The translations under genes were made by a program, and so were the position numbers. Positions 53,644 to 64,000 of a DNA stretch of 64,000 bases are shown here, one piece after another (the stretch's first letter is position 1; every line of letters starts with the position of its first letter). Source of the stretch: Xanthomonas euvesicatoria pv. euvesicatoria (GTDB lineage: Bacteria; Pseudomonadota; Gammaproteobacteria; Xanthomonadales; Xanthomonadaceae); the NCBI RefSeq assembly GCF_020880415.1, contig NZ_JAJIUJ010000069.1:62001-126000 (forward strand), written 5' to 3'. The notes beneath the pieces were generated by a model that was not told the origin of the DNA, did no database searches, and saw nothing but the letters and a program-made list of their open reading frames with translations.

Positions 53644-55758
53644 TTACTCGGCCGACGCCTGCACGCCTTCGCCTTCTTCCACTGCCTTGATCGACAGACG
53701 GATGCGGCCCTGCTTGTCCACTTCCAGCACCTTGACGCGGACCAGATCGCCTTCCTTCAACTTGTCGCCGACCTTCTCCACACGCTCGCTGGAAATCTGC
53801 GACACGTGCACCAGGCCGTCCTTGCCCGGCAGGATGGTGACGAACGCACCGAAGTCCATGATCTTGGCGACTTTGCCTTCGTAGATGCGGCCCGGCTCCA
53901 CGTCCGAGGTGATCTGCTCGATGCGCGACTTCGCAGCCTGCGCGGCAATGGCATTGACGGAGGCGATGATGATCGTGCCATCGTCCTGGATGTCGATCTG
54001 CGTACCGGTTTCCTTGGTGATGGCCTGGATGGTCGAGCCACCCTTGCCGATCACTTCGCGGATCTTGTCCGGGTGGATCTTGATGGTCAGCAGGCGCGGC
54101 GCGTAGTCGCTCAATTCCTGACGCGGGGTGGTCAGCGCATGGGCCATCTCGCCCAGAATGTGCAGGCGGCCAGCCTTGGCCTGCTGCAAGGCCTGCTTCA
54201 TGATCTCTTCGGTGATGCCTTCGATCTTGATGTCCATCTGCAGCGCGGACACGCCTTCGGCAGTACCGGCCACCTTGAAGTCCATGTCGCCGAGGTGATC
54301 TTCGTCACCCAGGATGTCGGAGAGCACGACGAAGTCGTTGCCTTCCTTGACCAGACCCATTGCGATACCCGCGACCGGCGCCTTGATCGGCACGCCGGCA
54401 TCCATCAGCGCCAGCGAGCTGCCGCAGACCGATGCCATCGAGGACGAACCGTTGGACTCGGTGATTTCCGAGACCACGCGAATGGTGTACGGGAATTCTT
54501 CCAGGGTCGGCATCACAGCCAGCACGCCGCGCTTGGCCAGGCGGCCGTGGCCGATTTCGCGGCGCTTCGGCGCACCGAAACGGCCGCACTCGCCCACCGA
54601 GTACGGAGGGAAGTTGTAATGGAACAGGAAGTTTTCCTTGTACTCGCCCGACACTGCGTCGATGACCTGACCGTCGCGCGCGGTGCCCAGCGTGGTGATC
54701 ACGATCGCCTGCGTCTCGCCGCGGGTAAACAGCGCCGAGCCATGGGTCCGCGGCAACACGCCAGCCTTGGCGCTGATCGGACGCACGGTGTCCAGTGCAC
54801 GGCCGTCGATACGCACCTTGCTGCTCAACACCGAACCACGCATGGTCTGGTATTCCAGCTCGCCGAATTCCTTGGCCAGATCGCCGGCAGCCCAGCCTTC
54901 GATGGTGGCGCGCGGCGCCAGTGCGCCCAGCACGTCCTTCTTGATCGCCGAAATCGCATCGCGGCGCTGCAGCTTGTCGCGCACCTGGAATGCCGACGCG
55001 AGCTGATCGCCCACAGCTTCCTTCAGTGCGGCGATCATGCCCTCGTTCTTTGCCGGAGCCACCCAGTCGGACGGCTTGGTGCCGGCTTCGACGGTCAGCT
55101 CGTTGATGACGTTGATGACCTTCTGCATCTCGCGATGACCGAACGTCACTGCGCCCAGCATCACTTCTTCGGACAGCAGCTCGGCTTCGGACTCGACCAT
55201 CAGCACCGCGTTGGCGGTACCGGCCACGACCAGCTCCAGCTGCGAATCCTTCAGCTCGGTCACGGTCGGGTTGAGGATGTATTCACCGTTCTTGTAGCCG
55301 ACCTTGGCAGCGCCGATCGGGCCCTTGAAGGGGGTGCCGGCCAGCGACAGGGCAGCCGAGGCGCCGATCAGCGCGGCGATGTCGCCGTCGATGTCCGGGT
55401 TCATCGACATCACGGTGGCGATGATCTGCACTTCGTTCTTGTAGTCCTCCGGGAACAGCGGACGGATCGGACGATCGATCAGGCGCGAGATCAACGTTTC
55501 CTTCTCGGTCGCGCGTCCTTCGCGCTTGAAGAAGCCGCCCGGGATGCGGCCGCCAGCGTAGAACTTCTCCTGATAATCGACCGTCAGAGGAAAGAAGTCC
55601 TGCCCTTCGCGCGCGCTCTTGGCGGCGACGGCGGTGACCAGCAGTACGGTGTCGTCGAACTTGACGATCACGGCGCCGCCTGCCTGGCGAGCGATTTCGC
55701 CCGTCTCAAGAGTGACGGTGTGCTTGCCGTACTGGAAGGTTTTGGTGATTTTTGCCAC
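53644..55758 (-). CDS. pnp: Polynucleotide phosphorylase
   Basis: 3'-5' phosphorolytic exoribonuclease and degradosome part. The 704-residue protein has two RNase PH domains, then KH ([15 protein letters not shown]) and S1 domains; tail acidic. Start is GTG at 55758, giving (M)[19 protein letters not shown] lies directly before the GTG, a sequence matching the 3' end of 16S rRNA rather than its complement; AAGGGA ten bases upstream may serve as the binding site. In enterics pnp is autoregulated through its leader cleaved by RNase III; similar control is likely but not shown. Confidence 0.97.
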   Translation of the reverse strand: MAKITKTFQYGKHTVTLETGEIARQAGGAVIVKFDDTVLLVTAVAAKSAREGQDFFPLTVDYQEKFYAGGRIPGGFFKREGRATEKETLISRLIDRPIRPLFPEDYKNEVQIIATVMSMNPDIDGDIAALIGASAALSLAGTPFKGPIGAAKVGYKNGEYILNPTVTELKDSQLELVVAGTANAVLMVESEAELLSEEVMLGAVTFGHREMQKVINVINELTVEAGTKPSDWVAPAKNEGMIAALKEAVGDQLASAFQVRDKLQRRDAISAIKKDVLGALAPRATIEGWAAGDLAKEFGELEYQTMRGSVLSSKVRIDGRALDTVRPISAKAGVLPRTHGSALFTRGETQAIVITTLGTARDGQVIDAVSGEYKENFLFHYNFPPYSVGECGRFGAPKRREIGHGRLAKRGVLAVMPTLEEFPYTIRVVSEITESNGSSSMASVCGSSLALMDAGVPIKAPVAGIAMGLVKEGNDFVVLSDILGDEDHLGDMDFKVAGTAEGVSALQMDIKIEGITEEIMKQALQQAKAGRLHILGEMAHALTTPRQELSDYAPRLLTIKIHPDKIREVIGKGGSTIQAITKETGTQIDIQDDGTIIIASVNAIAAQAAKSRIEQITSDVEPGRIYEGKVAKIMDFGAFVTILPGKDGLVHVSQISSERVEKVGDKLKEGDLVRVKVLEVDKQGRIRLSIKAVEEGEGVQASAE

Positions 55759-55880
55759 GGAGGTTTTTTCCCTTAGGTATTGCTGTCTGCGTTGGACCGT
55801 CGTCGACCCATGCCGAGAACGGGCGGCCGGGAGGCTCCGGCCCAAGAGTGCGTATTGCTTAAGACGTAGTGCGATTGACC

Positions 55881-55913
55881 AAAACAAAACCGCGGCGCAT
55901 CGCTGCGCCGCGG
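55881..55913 (-). terminator. Terminator between rpsO and pnp
   Basis: On the minus strand CCGCGGCGCA-GCGA-TGCGCCGCGG followed by TTTTGTTTT. It is 13 bases after the rpsO stop, the position of the rpsO terminator in other gammaproteobacteria. Some transcripts read through into pnp. Confidence 0.9.
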
Positions 55914-55926
55914 CGGTAGGACTCGA

Positions 55927-56187
55927 TTAGCGGCGCAGGCCGAGCTTCTCGATCAAGGACTTGTAACGCTCGTTGTCCTTCTTTTTCAGGTAGTCGAGCA
56001 GGCTGCGGCGACGATTGACCATCTGCAGCAGACCACGACGGCTGTGGTGATCCTTCTTGTGGGTCTTGAAGTGACCGGTCAGCAGCTCGATGCGGGCGGT
56101 CAGCAGAGCGACCTGCACTTCCGGCGAACCGGTGTCCTGGGCGCTGCGCTTGTTGTCTTCAATAACTTTCTGGGTGTCGACGGACAT
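55927..56187 (-). CDS. rpsO: 30S ribosomal protein S15
   Basis: Small-subunit protein that binds the central 16S junction; 86 residues starting [20 protein letters not shown] and containing the [11 protein letters not shown] motif. Length and sequence are normal. The upstream frame continues but the ATG 56187 is the family start. It lies between truB and pnp. Confidence 0.98.
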   Translation of the reverse strand: MSVDTQKVIEDNKRSAQDTGSPEVQVALLTARIELLTGHFKTHKKDHHSRRGLLQMVNRRRSLLDYLKKKDNERYKSLIEKLGLRR

Positions 56188-56343
56188 GATGTTTTCTCGA
56201 TAGATGCGTGGTCGACAGGAACGTGCGTGACGCACCGTCGGACTCGCCGTTTGCTTAGGATGAGCGCGCTTGGCGCTGAGGTGCCCCGATCGGGGCCGCG
56301 AAATTGTAACGTCGCCCGGCCCAGGGAACAAGTTGACAAAATC

Positions 56344-57270
56344 TTAACAGGCCGGAATTTCGTTCAGTCCATTGAACAATCGCTGCGGCGACAAGCGCCC
56401 GTCGGCGTCGACCAGGCCTAGCCCCGAGGGGGTTCCGTCAGGTCCGAATACAGCGACTTGCCCCGGCGGAAATGCGGCATCACGCAGGCGCTGGCCCATG
56501 CGAAAACGCGCCGCATGGGTCTGATCGAGCACGATTCGCGCAAAACCGGCCAGGCCGGCCTCGATCGGCAGCAATAGCGTCCGTGCTTCGGTGCCCGCCT
56601 CCAGCGCCGCCGACAATGCCTCGAGCGTGATCATCTGTGGAGCGCGAAACGGCTCCACCCACAGCCGACGCAACGAGGCGATGTGCGCTCCACATCCCAG
56701 CACCTCGCCCAGGTCACGTGCCAGGCTGCGGATATACGTGCCCGAGCCGCAGGTCACGCGCAGCCGCAGACCTGGGGCGCTGTAGCCCAGCACATCGATC
56801 GCCTGCACATCCACCTCGCGCACCGGCGCTTCGATACGTTCGCCGCGTCGCGCCTTGGCGTACAGCGGCTCGCCGCCCTGCTTGAGCGCGGAATAAATGG
56901 GCGCTTGTTGCTGGATACGGCCGATGAAAGGCGCCAGCGCCGCCTGTAGATCGGCCTCGCTCAGATCCGGCACCGCACGCTCGCGCAGCGGCTGGCCGTC
57001 GGCATCGTCGGTGTCGGTGGTGACGCCCAACACGATCTCGGCGTCGTATGCCTTGGCTGAACCAAGCAGCAGTCCGGCGATCTTGGTGGCTTCGCCAAAG
57101 CAGAGCGGCAACAGGCCGGTAGCCAGCGGATCCAGGCTGCCGGTATGGCCGCCCTTCTCTGCACGCAATAACCGGCGTGCGGCCTGCAGTGCATTGTTGG
57201 AGCTCAGCCCGGCCGGCTTGTCCAGCAGCAGGATGCCGTGCAACGGGCGATAGACGATGCGGGGTTTCAA
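56344..57270 (-). CDS. truB: tRNA pseudouridine(55) synthase
   Basis: Makes pseudouridine 55 in the T-loop of tRNAs. The 308-residue protein has the catalytic Asp47 in [13 protein letters not shown], the [10 protein letters not shown] and [12 protein letters not shown] motifs and a C-terminal PUA-like domain. It follows rbfA by 79 bases. Confidence 0.96.
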   Translation of the reverse strand: MKPRIVYRPLHGILLLDKPAGLSSNNALQAARRLLRAEKGGHTGSLDPLATGLLPLCFGEATKIAGLLLGSAKAYDAEIVLGVTTDTDDADGQPLRERAVPDLSEADLQAALAPFIGRIQQQAPIYSALKQGGEPLYAKARRGERIEAPVREVDVQAIDVLGYSAPGLRLRVTCGSGTYIRSLARDLGEVLGCGAHIASLRRLWVEPFRAPQMITLEALSAALEAGTEARTLLLPIEAGLAGFARIVLDQTHAARFRMGQRLRDAAFPPGQVAVFGPDGTPSGLGLVDADGRLSPQRLFNGLNEIPAC

Positions 57271-57349
57271 AAGATCGGTGCTCGAATCAGGCGCAGTGCG
57301 CGCCTGCGGGAATCAGGGCCGCGGCAGATGCGGCAGGCCGTGACAGCGC

Positions 57350-57742
57350 TCAGCGCTGTTCGGCATCTTCATCGCTGGACGTGGCCTCGGGGCCAACGTC
57401 GTCCAGGTCACGCAGCAGATTGTCGATGCGTTCGCCGCGATCGACCGAATCGTCGTAATGGAAGTGCAGCTCGGGCACGTGGCGCAGCTTCATCGCGCGC
57501 GCCAACTGGGTACGCAGCTGGCCGGCGATTTCCTTGAGCCCCTTGACCGCTTCGGCCGAACGCTCCTGCTGCAGCGCGGTGACAAAGACCTTGGCATGCG
57601 CCAGGTCGCGACTGATTTCGACGTCGGACACGCTGACCGACGGCAGCCCATGGTCGCGCACGGCCGCGTGCACGATCGTGCCGAGGTCGCGACGCACCTG
57701 CGCGGACACGCGGTCGGTGCGATGGAATGATTTGGTTGGCAT
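57350..57742 (-). CDS. rbfA: Ribosome-binding factor A
   Basis: Late 30S maturation factor of the KH-like fold, 130 residues, starting MPTKSFHRTDRVSAQVRRDL and ending with an acidic tail (TSSDEDAEQR). Start ATG 57742 is the family start. It lies between infB and truB, with 144 bases after infB including a GC-rich hairpin (57861-57880). Confidence 0.95.
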   Translation of the reverse strand: MPTKSFHRTDRVSAQVRRDLGTIVHAAVRDHGLPSVSVSDVEISRDLAHAKVFVTALQQERSAEAVKGLKEIAGQLRTQLARAMKLRHVPELHFHYDDSVDRGERIDNLLRDLDDVGPEATSSDEDAEQR

Positions 57743-57860
57743 GGTCGTGGACCTGGTTGATTCGGAGGGCCAGTTGGCACCGAAGCCAAAAACAAACGCG
57801 GGCGGCCATGCCGCCCTCGCCTTGCAGAACCTGCATTGGACCAACTCCGCCGAACGGAGT

Positions 57861-57880
57861 CCGGGGCCGGTAGGCCCCGG
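57861..57880 (-). other. GC-rich hairpin between infB and rbfA
   Basis: CCGGGGCC and GGCCCCGG with a four-base loop, just after the infB stop. There is no T-run, so it is more likely an mRNA stability or processing element than a terminator. Confidence 0.55.
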
Positions 57881-57886
57881 CAGCCG

Positions 57887-60601
<2,715 letters not shown>

Positions 60602-60696
60602 TCGGATCCTATGATCTGGTTGGCGCCCCCTCGCCCAGAGCAAGGGATACGCTGATTCTAAGCCCTGATGGGGTCAGGGCGCGGTTCATTGCCGGC

Positions 60697-62208
60697 TCAT
60701 TCGCCGCGCTCCAAACGGGCGATCTCCTCGGCGCGGGCTGCCAGGATCAGCGCCGCAGCGCGCTCCTGGGTCATGCCCTCGATGCCGAAGTCGACGATCT
60801 CGTCCGCGGCCAGGTCGGACAAGTCCTCGCTGGTACGCACGCCGTGCTCGGCCAGCGCAAAAGCCGTCTCCTCGTCCATCCCCTCCAGCGCCAGCAGGTC
60901 CTCGGTGGGCTGAGTTCCTTCCAGGCCTTCTTCCTCGGCCAGCGCGGCGTTGAGCAGCGCATCGCGGGCACGGGCACGCAGTTCTTCAACGATGTCTTCG
61001 TCGAAGCCCTCTACCGCCAGCAACTCGCCGACCGGCACGTAGGCGATTTCTTCGACCGTGTTGAAACCTTCGGAGACCAGGATCGCGGAGATTTCCTCGT
61101 CCACTTCCAGGCGGTCCATGAACAGCTGGCGTGCCGCGGCCTGCTCGGCCTCGGACTTGGCGGCCACCTGGTCGGCGGTCATCACGTTGAGCTGCCAACC
61201 GGTCAGGCGGCTGGCCAGACGCACGTTCTGGCCGCCCTTGCCGATCGCCTGCGCCAGGCGGTCTTCTGCCACGGCCAGGTCCATCGAGTGCTTGTCTTCA
61301 TCGACGATGATCGACTGCACTTCGGCAGGCGCCATTGCGTTGATGACGAAGTTGGCCGGGTTCTCGTTCCACAACACGATGTCCACGCGCTCGCCATTGA
61401 GTTCGTTGGACACCGCCTGCACGCGCGAACCGCGCATGCCGATGCAGGCGCCGATGGGATCGGTGCGGGCGTCGTGCGCGATCACGGCGATCTTGGCGCG
61501 GTCGCCCGGATCGCGTGCGCAAGCCTTGATCTCGACCAGGCCCTGACCGACTTCAGGCACTTCGAGCTTGAACAGTTCGATCATGAATTCAGGTGCGGCA
61601 CGGCTGATGAACAGCTGCGGGCCGCGTGGCTCGGAACGCACCTCGGCCAGGTAACCGCGCACGCGGTCGCCGGGACGCAGCACGTCGCGCGGAATGCCCT
61701 TGTCTTTCGGAATGAAGGCTTCGGCGTTGCCGCCAAGATCGACAAAAATATTGCCGCGCTCCGCGCGCTTGACCACGCCGGTGATCAACTCACCCACACG
61801 ATCCTTCCACGCATCCACCACCTGCTGACGCTCGGCCTCGCGCACACGCTGCACGATCACCTGCTTGGCAGCCTGCGCGGCGATACGGCCGAAGTCGGGA
61901 TTCTCGATCTGTTCTTCGATGTAATCGCCCACTTCCACGCCGTCGGCTTCGTCGATGGCATCCATCAGACGCACCTGGCGGTCAGGGGATTCCATCACCA
62001 CGTCATCGGCAACCACTTCCCAGCGACGGTAGGTTTCGTAAGTACCGTCCTTGTGATCGATGGTGACGCGGGCCAGCACGTCCTGGTCGGGATAGCGCTT
62101 CTTCGCCGCGGAAGCCAGCGCGGCCTCGATCGCTTCGAAGATCACTTCGCGCGGCACGCCCTTTTCATTGGCGACCGCATCCACTACCAGCAAAAGTTCC
62201 TTGCTCAT
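60697..62208 (-). CDS. nusA: Transcription termination/antitermination factor NusA
   Basis: RNA polymerase-bound factor for pausing, termination and rRNA antitermination. The 503-residue protein starts MSKELLLVVDAVANEKGVPR, then an N-terminal domain, S1, two KH domains (IGMRGSRVQAV, IGKGGQNVRLAS) and two acidic repeats at the C-terminus (both helix-hairpin-like). ATG 62208 is four bases after the rimP stop. Confidence 0.98.
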   Translation of the reverse strand: MSKELLLVVDAVANEKGVPREVIFEAIEAALASAAKKRYPDQDVLARVTIDHKDGTYETYRRWEVVADDVVMESPDRQVRLMDAIDEADGVEVGDYIEEQIENPDFGRIAAQAAKQVIVQRVREAERQQVVDAWKDRVGELITGVVKRAERGNIFVDLGGNAEAFIPKDKGIPRDVLRPGDRVRGYLAEVRSEPRGPQLFISRAAPEFMIELFKLEVPEVGQGLVEIKACARDPGDRAKIAVIAHDARTDPIGACIGMRGSRVQAVSNELNGERVDIVLWNENPANFVINAMAPAEVQSIIVDEDKHSMDLAVAEDRLAQAIGKGGQNVRLASRLTGWQLNVMTADQVAAKSEAEQAAARQLFMDRLEVDEEISAILVSEGFNTVEEIAYVPVGELLAVEGFDEDIVEELRARARDALLNAALAEEEGLEGTQPTEDLLALEGMDEETAFALAEHGVRTSEDLSDLAADEIVDFGIEGMTQERAAALILAARAEEIARLERGE

Positions 62209-62212
62209 TTCG

Positions 62213-62803
62213 TCACTCCGCGCGCGGCTTGCCAGCCGCCGACTCGTTGGATGGTTTCTTCTTTTCGTGCCCGGGTTTTTTCGGGCCGGGCTTGTTCGGT
62301 TTCTGCGGTGCCAGACCCAGCGCAACCCAATCCGGCACGATGCGCGCTTTGTCGATATTGTCGTAGCCGATCTGCACGTCCTTGCCATCGACAGCGAACA
62401 CCACCGCCTCTGCCTCGGCATCGATGCGCAGGATCTCGCCCTGGAAGCGGCGCCGACCATCCTGCGCCAGCTTCAAGACGATCTTTGCCGACTCACCGGT
62501 GTGGCGCGCGAACTGTTCCAGCGTGAACAGCGGACGATCCACACCCGGCGATGACACTTCCAACGTGTAGTTACCGCTGATCGGGTCTTCGACGTCGAGC
62601 TGGGCGGAGACTTCGCGGCTCACGCGCTCGCAGTCGTCGACATTGATGACACGCTCGGGCTGTTCGGCCAGCGGCACGTCGATATATAGGCGCAATGTGG
62701 CGCCGCCTGGAGCGGGAAGATATTCCACGCCCAGCAGTTCCAAGCCCAGGGACTCAACCGTTGGACTCAGCAGATTCGCGATTTCGGTCGCTTTTTCGCT
62801 CAC
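62213..62803 (-). CDS. rimP: Ribosome maturation factor RimP
   Basis: Needed for 30S assembly; 196 residues starting [20 protein letters not shown]. The RimP N-domain and Sm-like C-domain are clear, with the [23 protein letters not shown] core. The C-terminal tail is unusually rich in Lys and Pro ([17 protein letters not shown]), an extension of about 30 residues. It is first protein gene after initiator tRNA. Confidence 0.96.
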   Translation of the reverse strand: MSEKATEIANLLSPTVESLGLELLGVEYLPAPGGATLRLYIDVPLAEQPERVINVDDCERVSREVSAQLDVEDPISGNYTLEVSSPGVDRPLFTLEQFARHTGESAKIVLKLAQDGRRRFQGEILRIDAEAEAVVFAVDGKDVQIGYDNIDKARIVPDWVALGLAPQKPNKPGPKKPGHEKKKPSNESAAGKPRAE

Positions 62804-62869
62804 AGACTGCCCTGATCAGATGATTGCCAGTAGAACCCCGGCAACCGGCAGCAAACTTTCCGGTTCCGG

Positions 62870-62898
62870 AAAAAACAAGGGGCCCGATGGGCCCCTTG
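62870..62898 (-). terminator. Second terminator-like hairpin, metY to rimP
   Basis: CAAGGGGCCC and GGGCCCCTTG with a three-base loop, followed by TTTTTT on the minus strand. It is about 65 bases before rimP. Confidence 0.9.
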
Positions 62899-62902
62899 CG
62901 TG

Positions 62903-62928
62903 AAAAAAACCCGACCTCTCAGGGTCGG
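62903..62928 (-). terminator. First terminator-like hairpin after initiator tRNA
   Basis: On the minus strand CCGACC...GGTCGG (six-pair stem) followed by TTTTTTT. It ends the tRNA transcript or partly limits read-through into rimP. Confidence 0.85.
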
Positions 62929-63000
62929 CGTAAAGACGGGAACATGCGTCCTTACGATCCAAGAAGCTGAATTACTGCGATAAAGCAACAATTCGAAACT

Positions 63001-63077
63001 TGGTAGCGGGGGCAGGATTTGAACCTGCGACCTTCGGGTTATGAGCCCGACGAGCTGCCAGACTGCTCCACCCCGCA
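63001..63077 (-). tRNA. metY: Initiator tRNA-fMet (CAT)
   Basis: A 77-base cloverleaf with anticodon CAT. Initiator features are present: three G-C pairs in the anticodon stem (GGG/CCC) and a mismatch at position 1-72 (U:U here; C:A in E. coli). CCA is encoded. Its place ahead of rimP-nusA-infB is the classic metY location. Confidence 0.95.
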
Positions 63078-63088
63078 GCAGAAGCGGA

Positions 63089-63117
63089 ATTATGAAGAAC
63101 TTGAGCGGCAATTGCAA
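63089..63117 (-). promoter_or_regulatory. Promoter of the metY-rimP-nusA-infB operon
   Basis: On the minus strand TTGCAA, 17 bases, then CATAAT, followed 11 bases later by the tRNA. This is a good sigma-70 match. Confidence 0.7.
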
Positions 63118-63277
63118 GCCCTAGTTTTTCATCTGTTGGACAGCGTGGCGGCTGTTCAACGTCGCGGCGAATAATACCCGCAATGCAACAAAAACGAAAC
63201 AGTAAGCGCGGTTTTATTTCAGTGCGACGCCACATGCAGGATGCGACGCCGCAAAACCTAACGCTGGCGCAGCGGTC

Positions 63278-64000
63278 TTAGGCGAGGCCGGCGAATGCGC
63301 GCTGGCACCACACCATGATCGGACTCCAGGCCAGACCAAGTGCAAGCAGGGCCAGCGCATTGACGCCGAGCACGGTGCCGAGCACGCGATCGTTATTGGC
63401 CGGCAACGGCTCGCCTACCGGCTCGTCGAAGTACATGACCTTGATGACGCGCAGGTAGTAGTACGCACCGATCACTGCGCAGATCACACCGACCAACGCC
63501 AGCCACAGCATGTCGCCCTTCACTGCCGCGCCCAGCACCGCCAGCTTGGTCCAGAAACCGAGGAACGGCGGGATACCTGCAAGCGATGCCATGATGCACA
63601 GCACCAGACCAGCCATCCACGGATTGCGCGCGTTGAGTCCCTTGAAGTCGTCGATGTTTTCCGCTTCGAACCCGTTGCGCGACAGCGCGATGATGGCGCC
63701 GAACGAAGCGGTGGACATGATGGTGTAGCTGACCGCGTAGAACATCGCAGCCGCATAGCCCTCTTCCCCGCCGCCCGCCACGCCCATCAGCAGGAAACCG
63801 ATATGAGAGACCGTCGAGTATGCGAGCATGCGCTTGAGGTTGCTCTGCGCAATCGCCATCAGGTTACCGACCACCAGCGAAACCGCCGACAAGCCGCCGA
63901 TCAGCAGATGCCACTGCGGCGACAACGGACCCATACCGACTTCCAGCAGGCGATAGGCCATACCGAACGCCGCAAGCTTGGGCGCCGAGCTGATGAACAA
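63278..64000 (-). CDS. nuoN: NADH-quinone oxidoreductase subunit N, C-terminal part
   Basis: Proton-pumping membrane subunit of respiratory complex I. The 240 codons visible end at TAA/TAG near 63278; the 5' part lies beyond the right edge. Conserved stretches include QSNLKRMLAYSTVSHIGFLLMG, with the essential lysine, and the last helices (SLAGIPPFLGFW). It ends 160 bases before the metY promoter. Confidence 0.95.
   Translation of the reverse strand: MFISSAPKLAAFGMAYRLLEVGMGPLSPQWHLLIGGLSAVSLVVGNLMAIAQSNLKRMLAYSTVSHIGFLLMGVAGGGEEGYAAAMFYAVSYTIMSTASFGAIIALSRNGFEAENIDDFKGLNARNPWMAGLVLCIMASLAGIPPFLGFWTKLAVLGAAVKGDMLWLALVGVICAVIGAYYYLRVIKVMYFDEPVGEPLPANNDRVLGTVLGVNALALLALGLAWSPIMVWCQRAFAGLA

Overview
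The window is chromosomal DNA of a gammaproteobacterium of the Xanthomonas type. The grounds are gene order (pheS-rplT-rpmI-infC-thrS; metY-rimP-nusA-infB-rbfA-truB-rpsO-pnp), a Xanthomonas-style killing-type VirB/VirD4 secretion locus with a VirB7 carrying an N0-like domain, a TonB-receptor carbohydrate locus with an XgtA-like alpha-glucosidase, GC-rich codon use, and dispersed CCCTCTCC...GGTGAGGGTACGG repeats. The species cannot be fixed from sequence alone.

Layout. 1-3.9 kb: translation block on the minus strand (pheS 5' end, rplT, rpmI, infC with an ATC start, thrS). 4.2-18.5 kb: alpha-glucan/maltose utilisation locus. It holds a LacI-type regulator, an overlapping minus-strand run (six-hairpin glycosidase, MFS transporter, GH13 amylase), a GH97 glucosidase, a TonB-dependent receptor and a cytoplasmic GH13 alpha-glucosidase. 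One identical 14-bp near-palindrome, TGCATACGTATTCA, lies in front of three of these transcription units and is the likely operator of the LacI protein. In the inferred pathway the receptor imports oligosaccharides, the exported hydrolases trim them, the MFS protein carries products inward, and the XgtA-like enzyme finishes in the cytoplasm. 18.8-19.7 kb: a dead IS5-family element flanked by CTAG. 19.7-30.8 kb: type IV secretion genes in the order virD4, virB7, 8, 9, 10, 11, 1, 2, 3, 4. No virB5 or virB6 follows; virB4 runs into the dead IS. Base composition drops sharply inside virB8 and stays low to the end of virB4.

31-41.3 kb: GCAG microsatellite, tRNA-Val, uvrB, a stray FimT-like pseudopilin, tRNA-Asn, and the minor-pilin operon fimT-pilV-pilW-pilX-pilY1-pilE. 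41.4-46.1 kb: ppnN and an Oar-like TonB receptor. 46.7-53.2 kb: marC-like, SDR, monothiol glutaredoxin, an Fe-superoxide dismutase with altered gateway residues, purE-purK, a Trm112-like protein, nadC and a DUF2272-type exported protein. 53.2-53.6 kb: a cluster of short dispersed repeats. 53.6-63.1 kb: the classic metY-rimP-nusA-infB-rbfA-truB-rpsO-pnp cluster with clear intercistronic terminators. 63.3 kb to the end: the 3' part of nuoN.

No CRISPR array, prophage or wholly novel multi-gene system was found. The most interesting signals are the three-site operator regulon, the truncated and mosaic secretion locus with a hairpin between virB3 and virB4, a perfect CRP/Clp-type site ahead of virB7, and three small enzymes with changed active-site residues.
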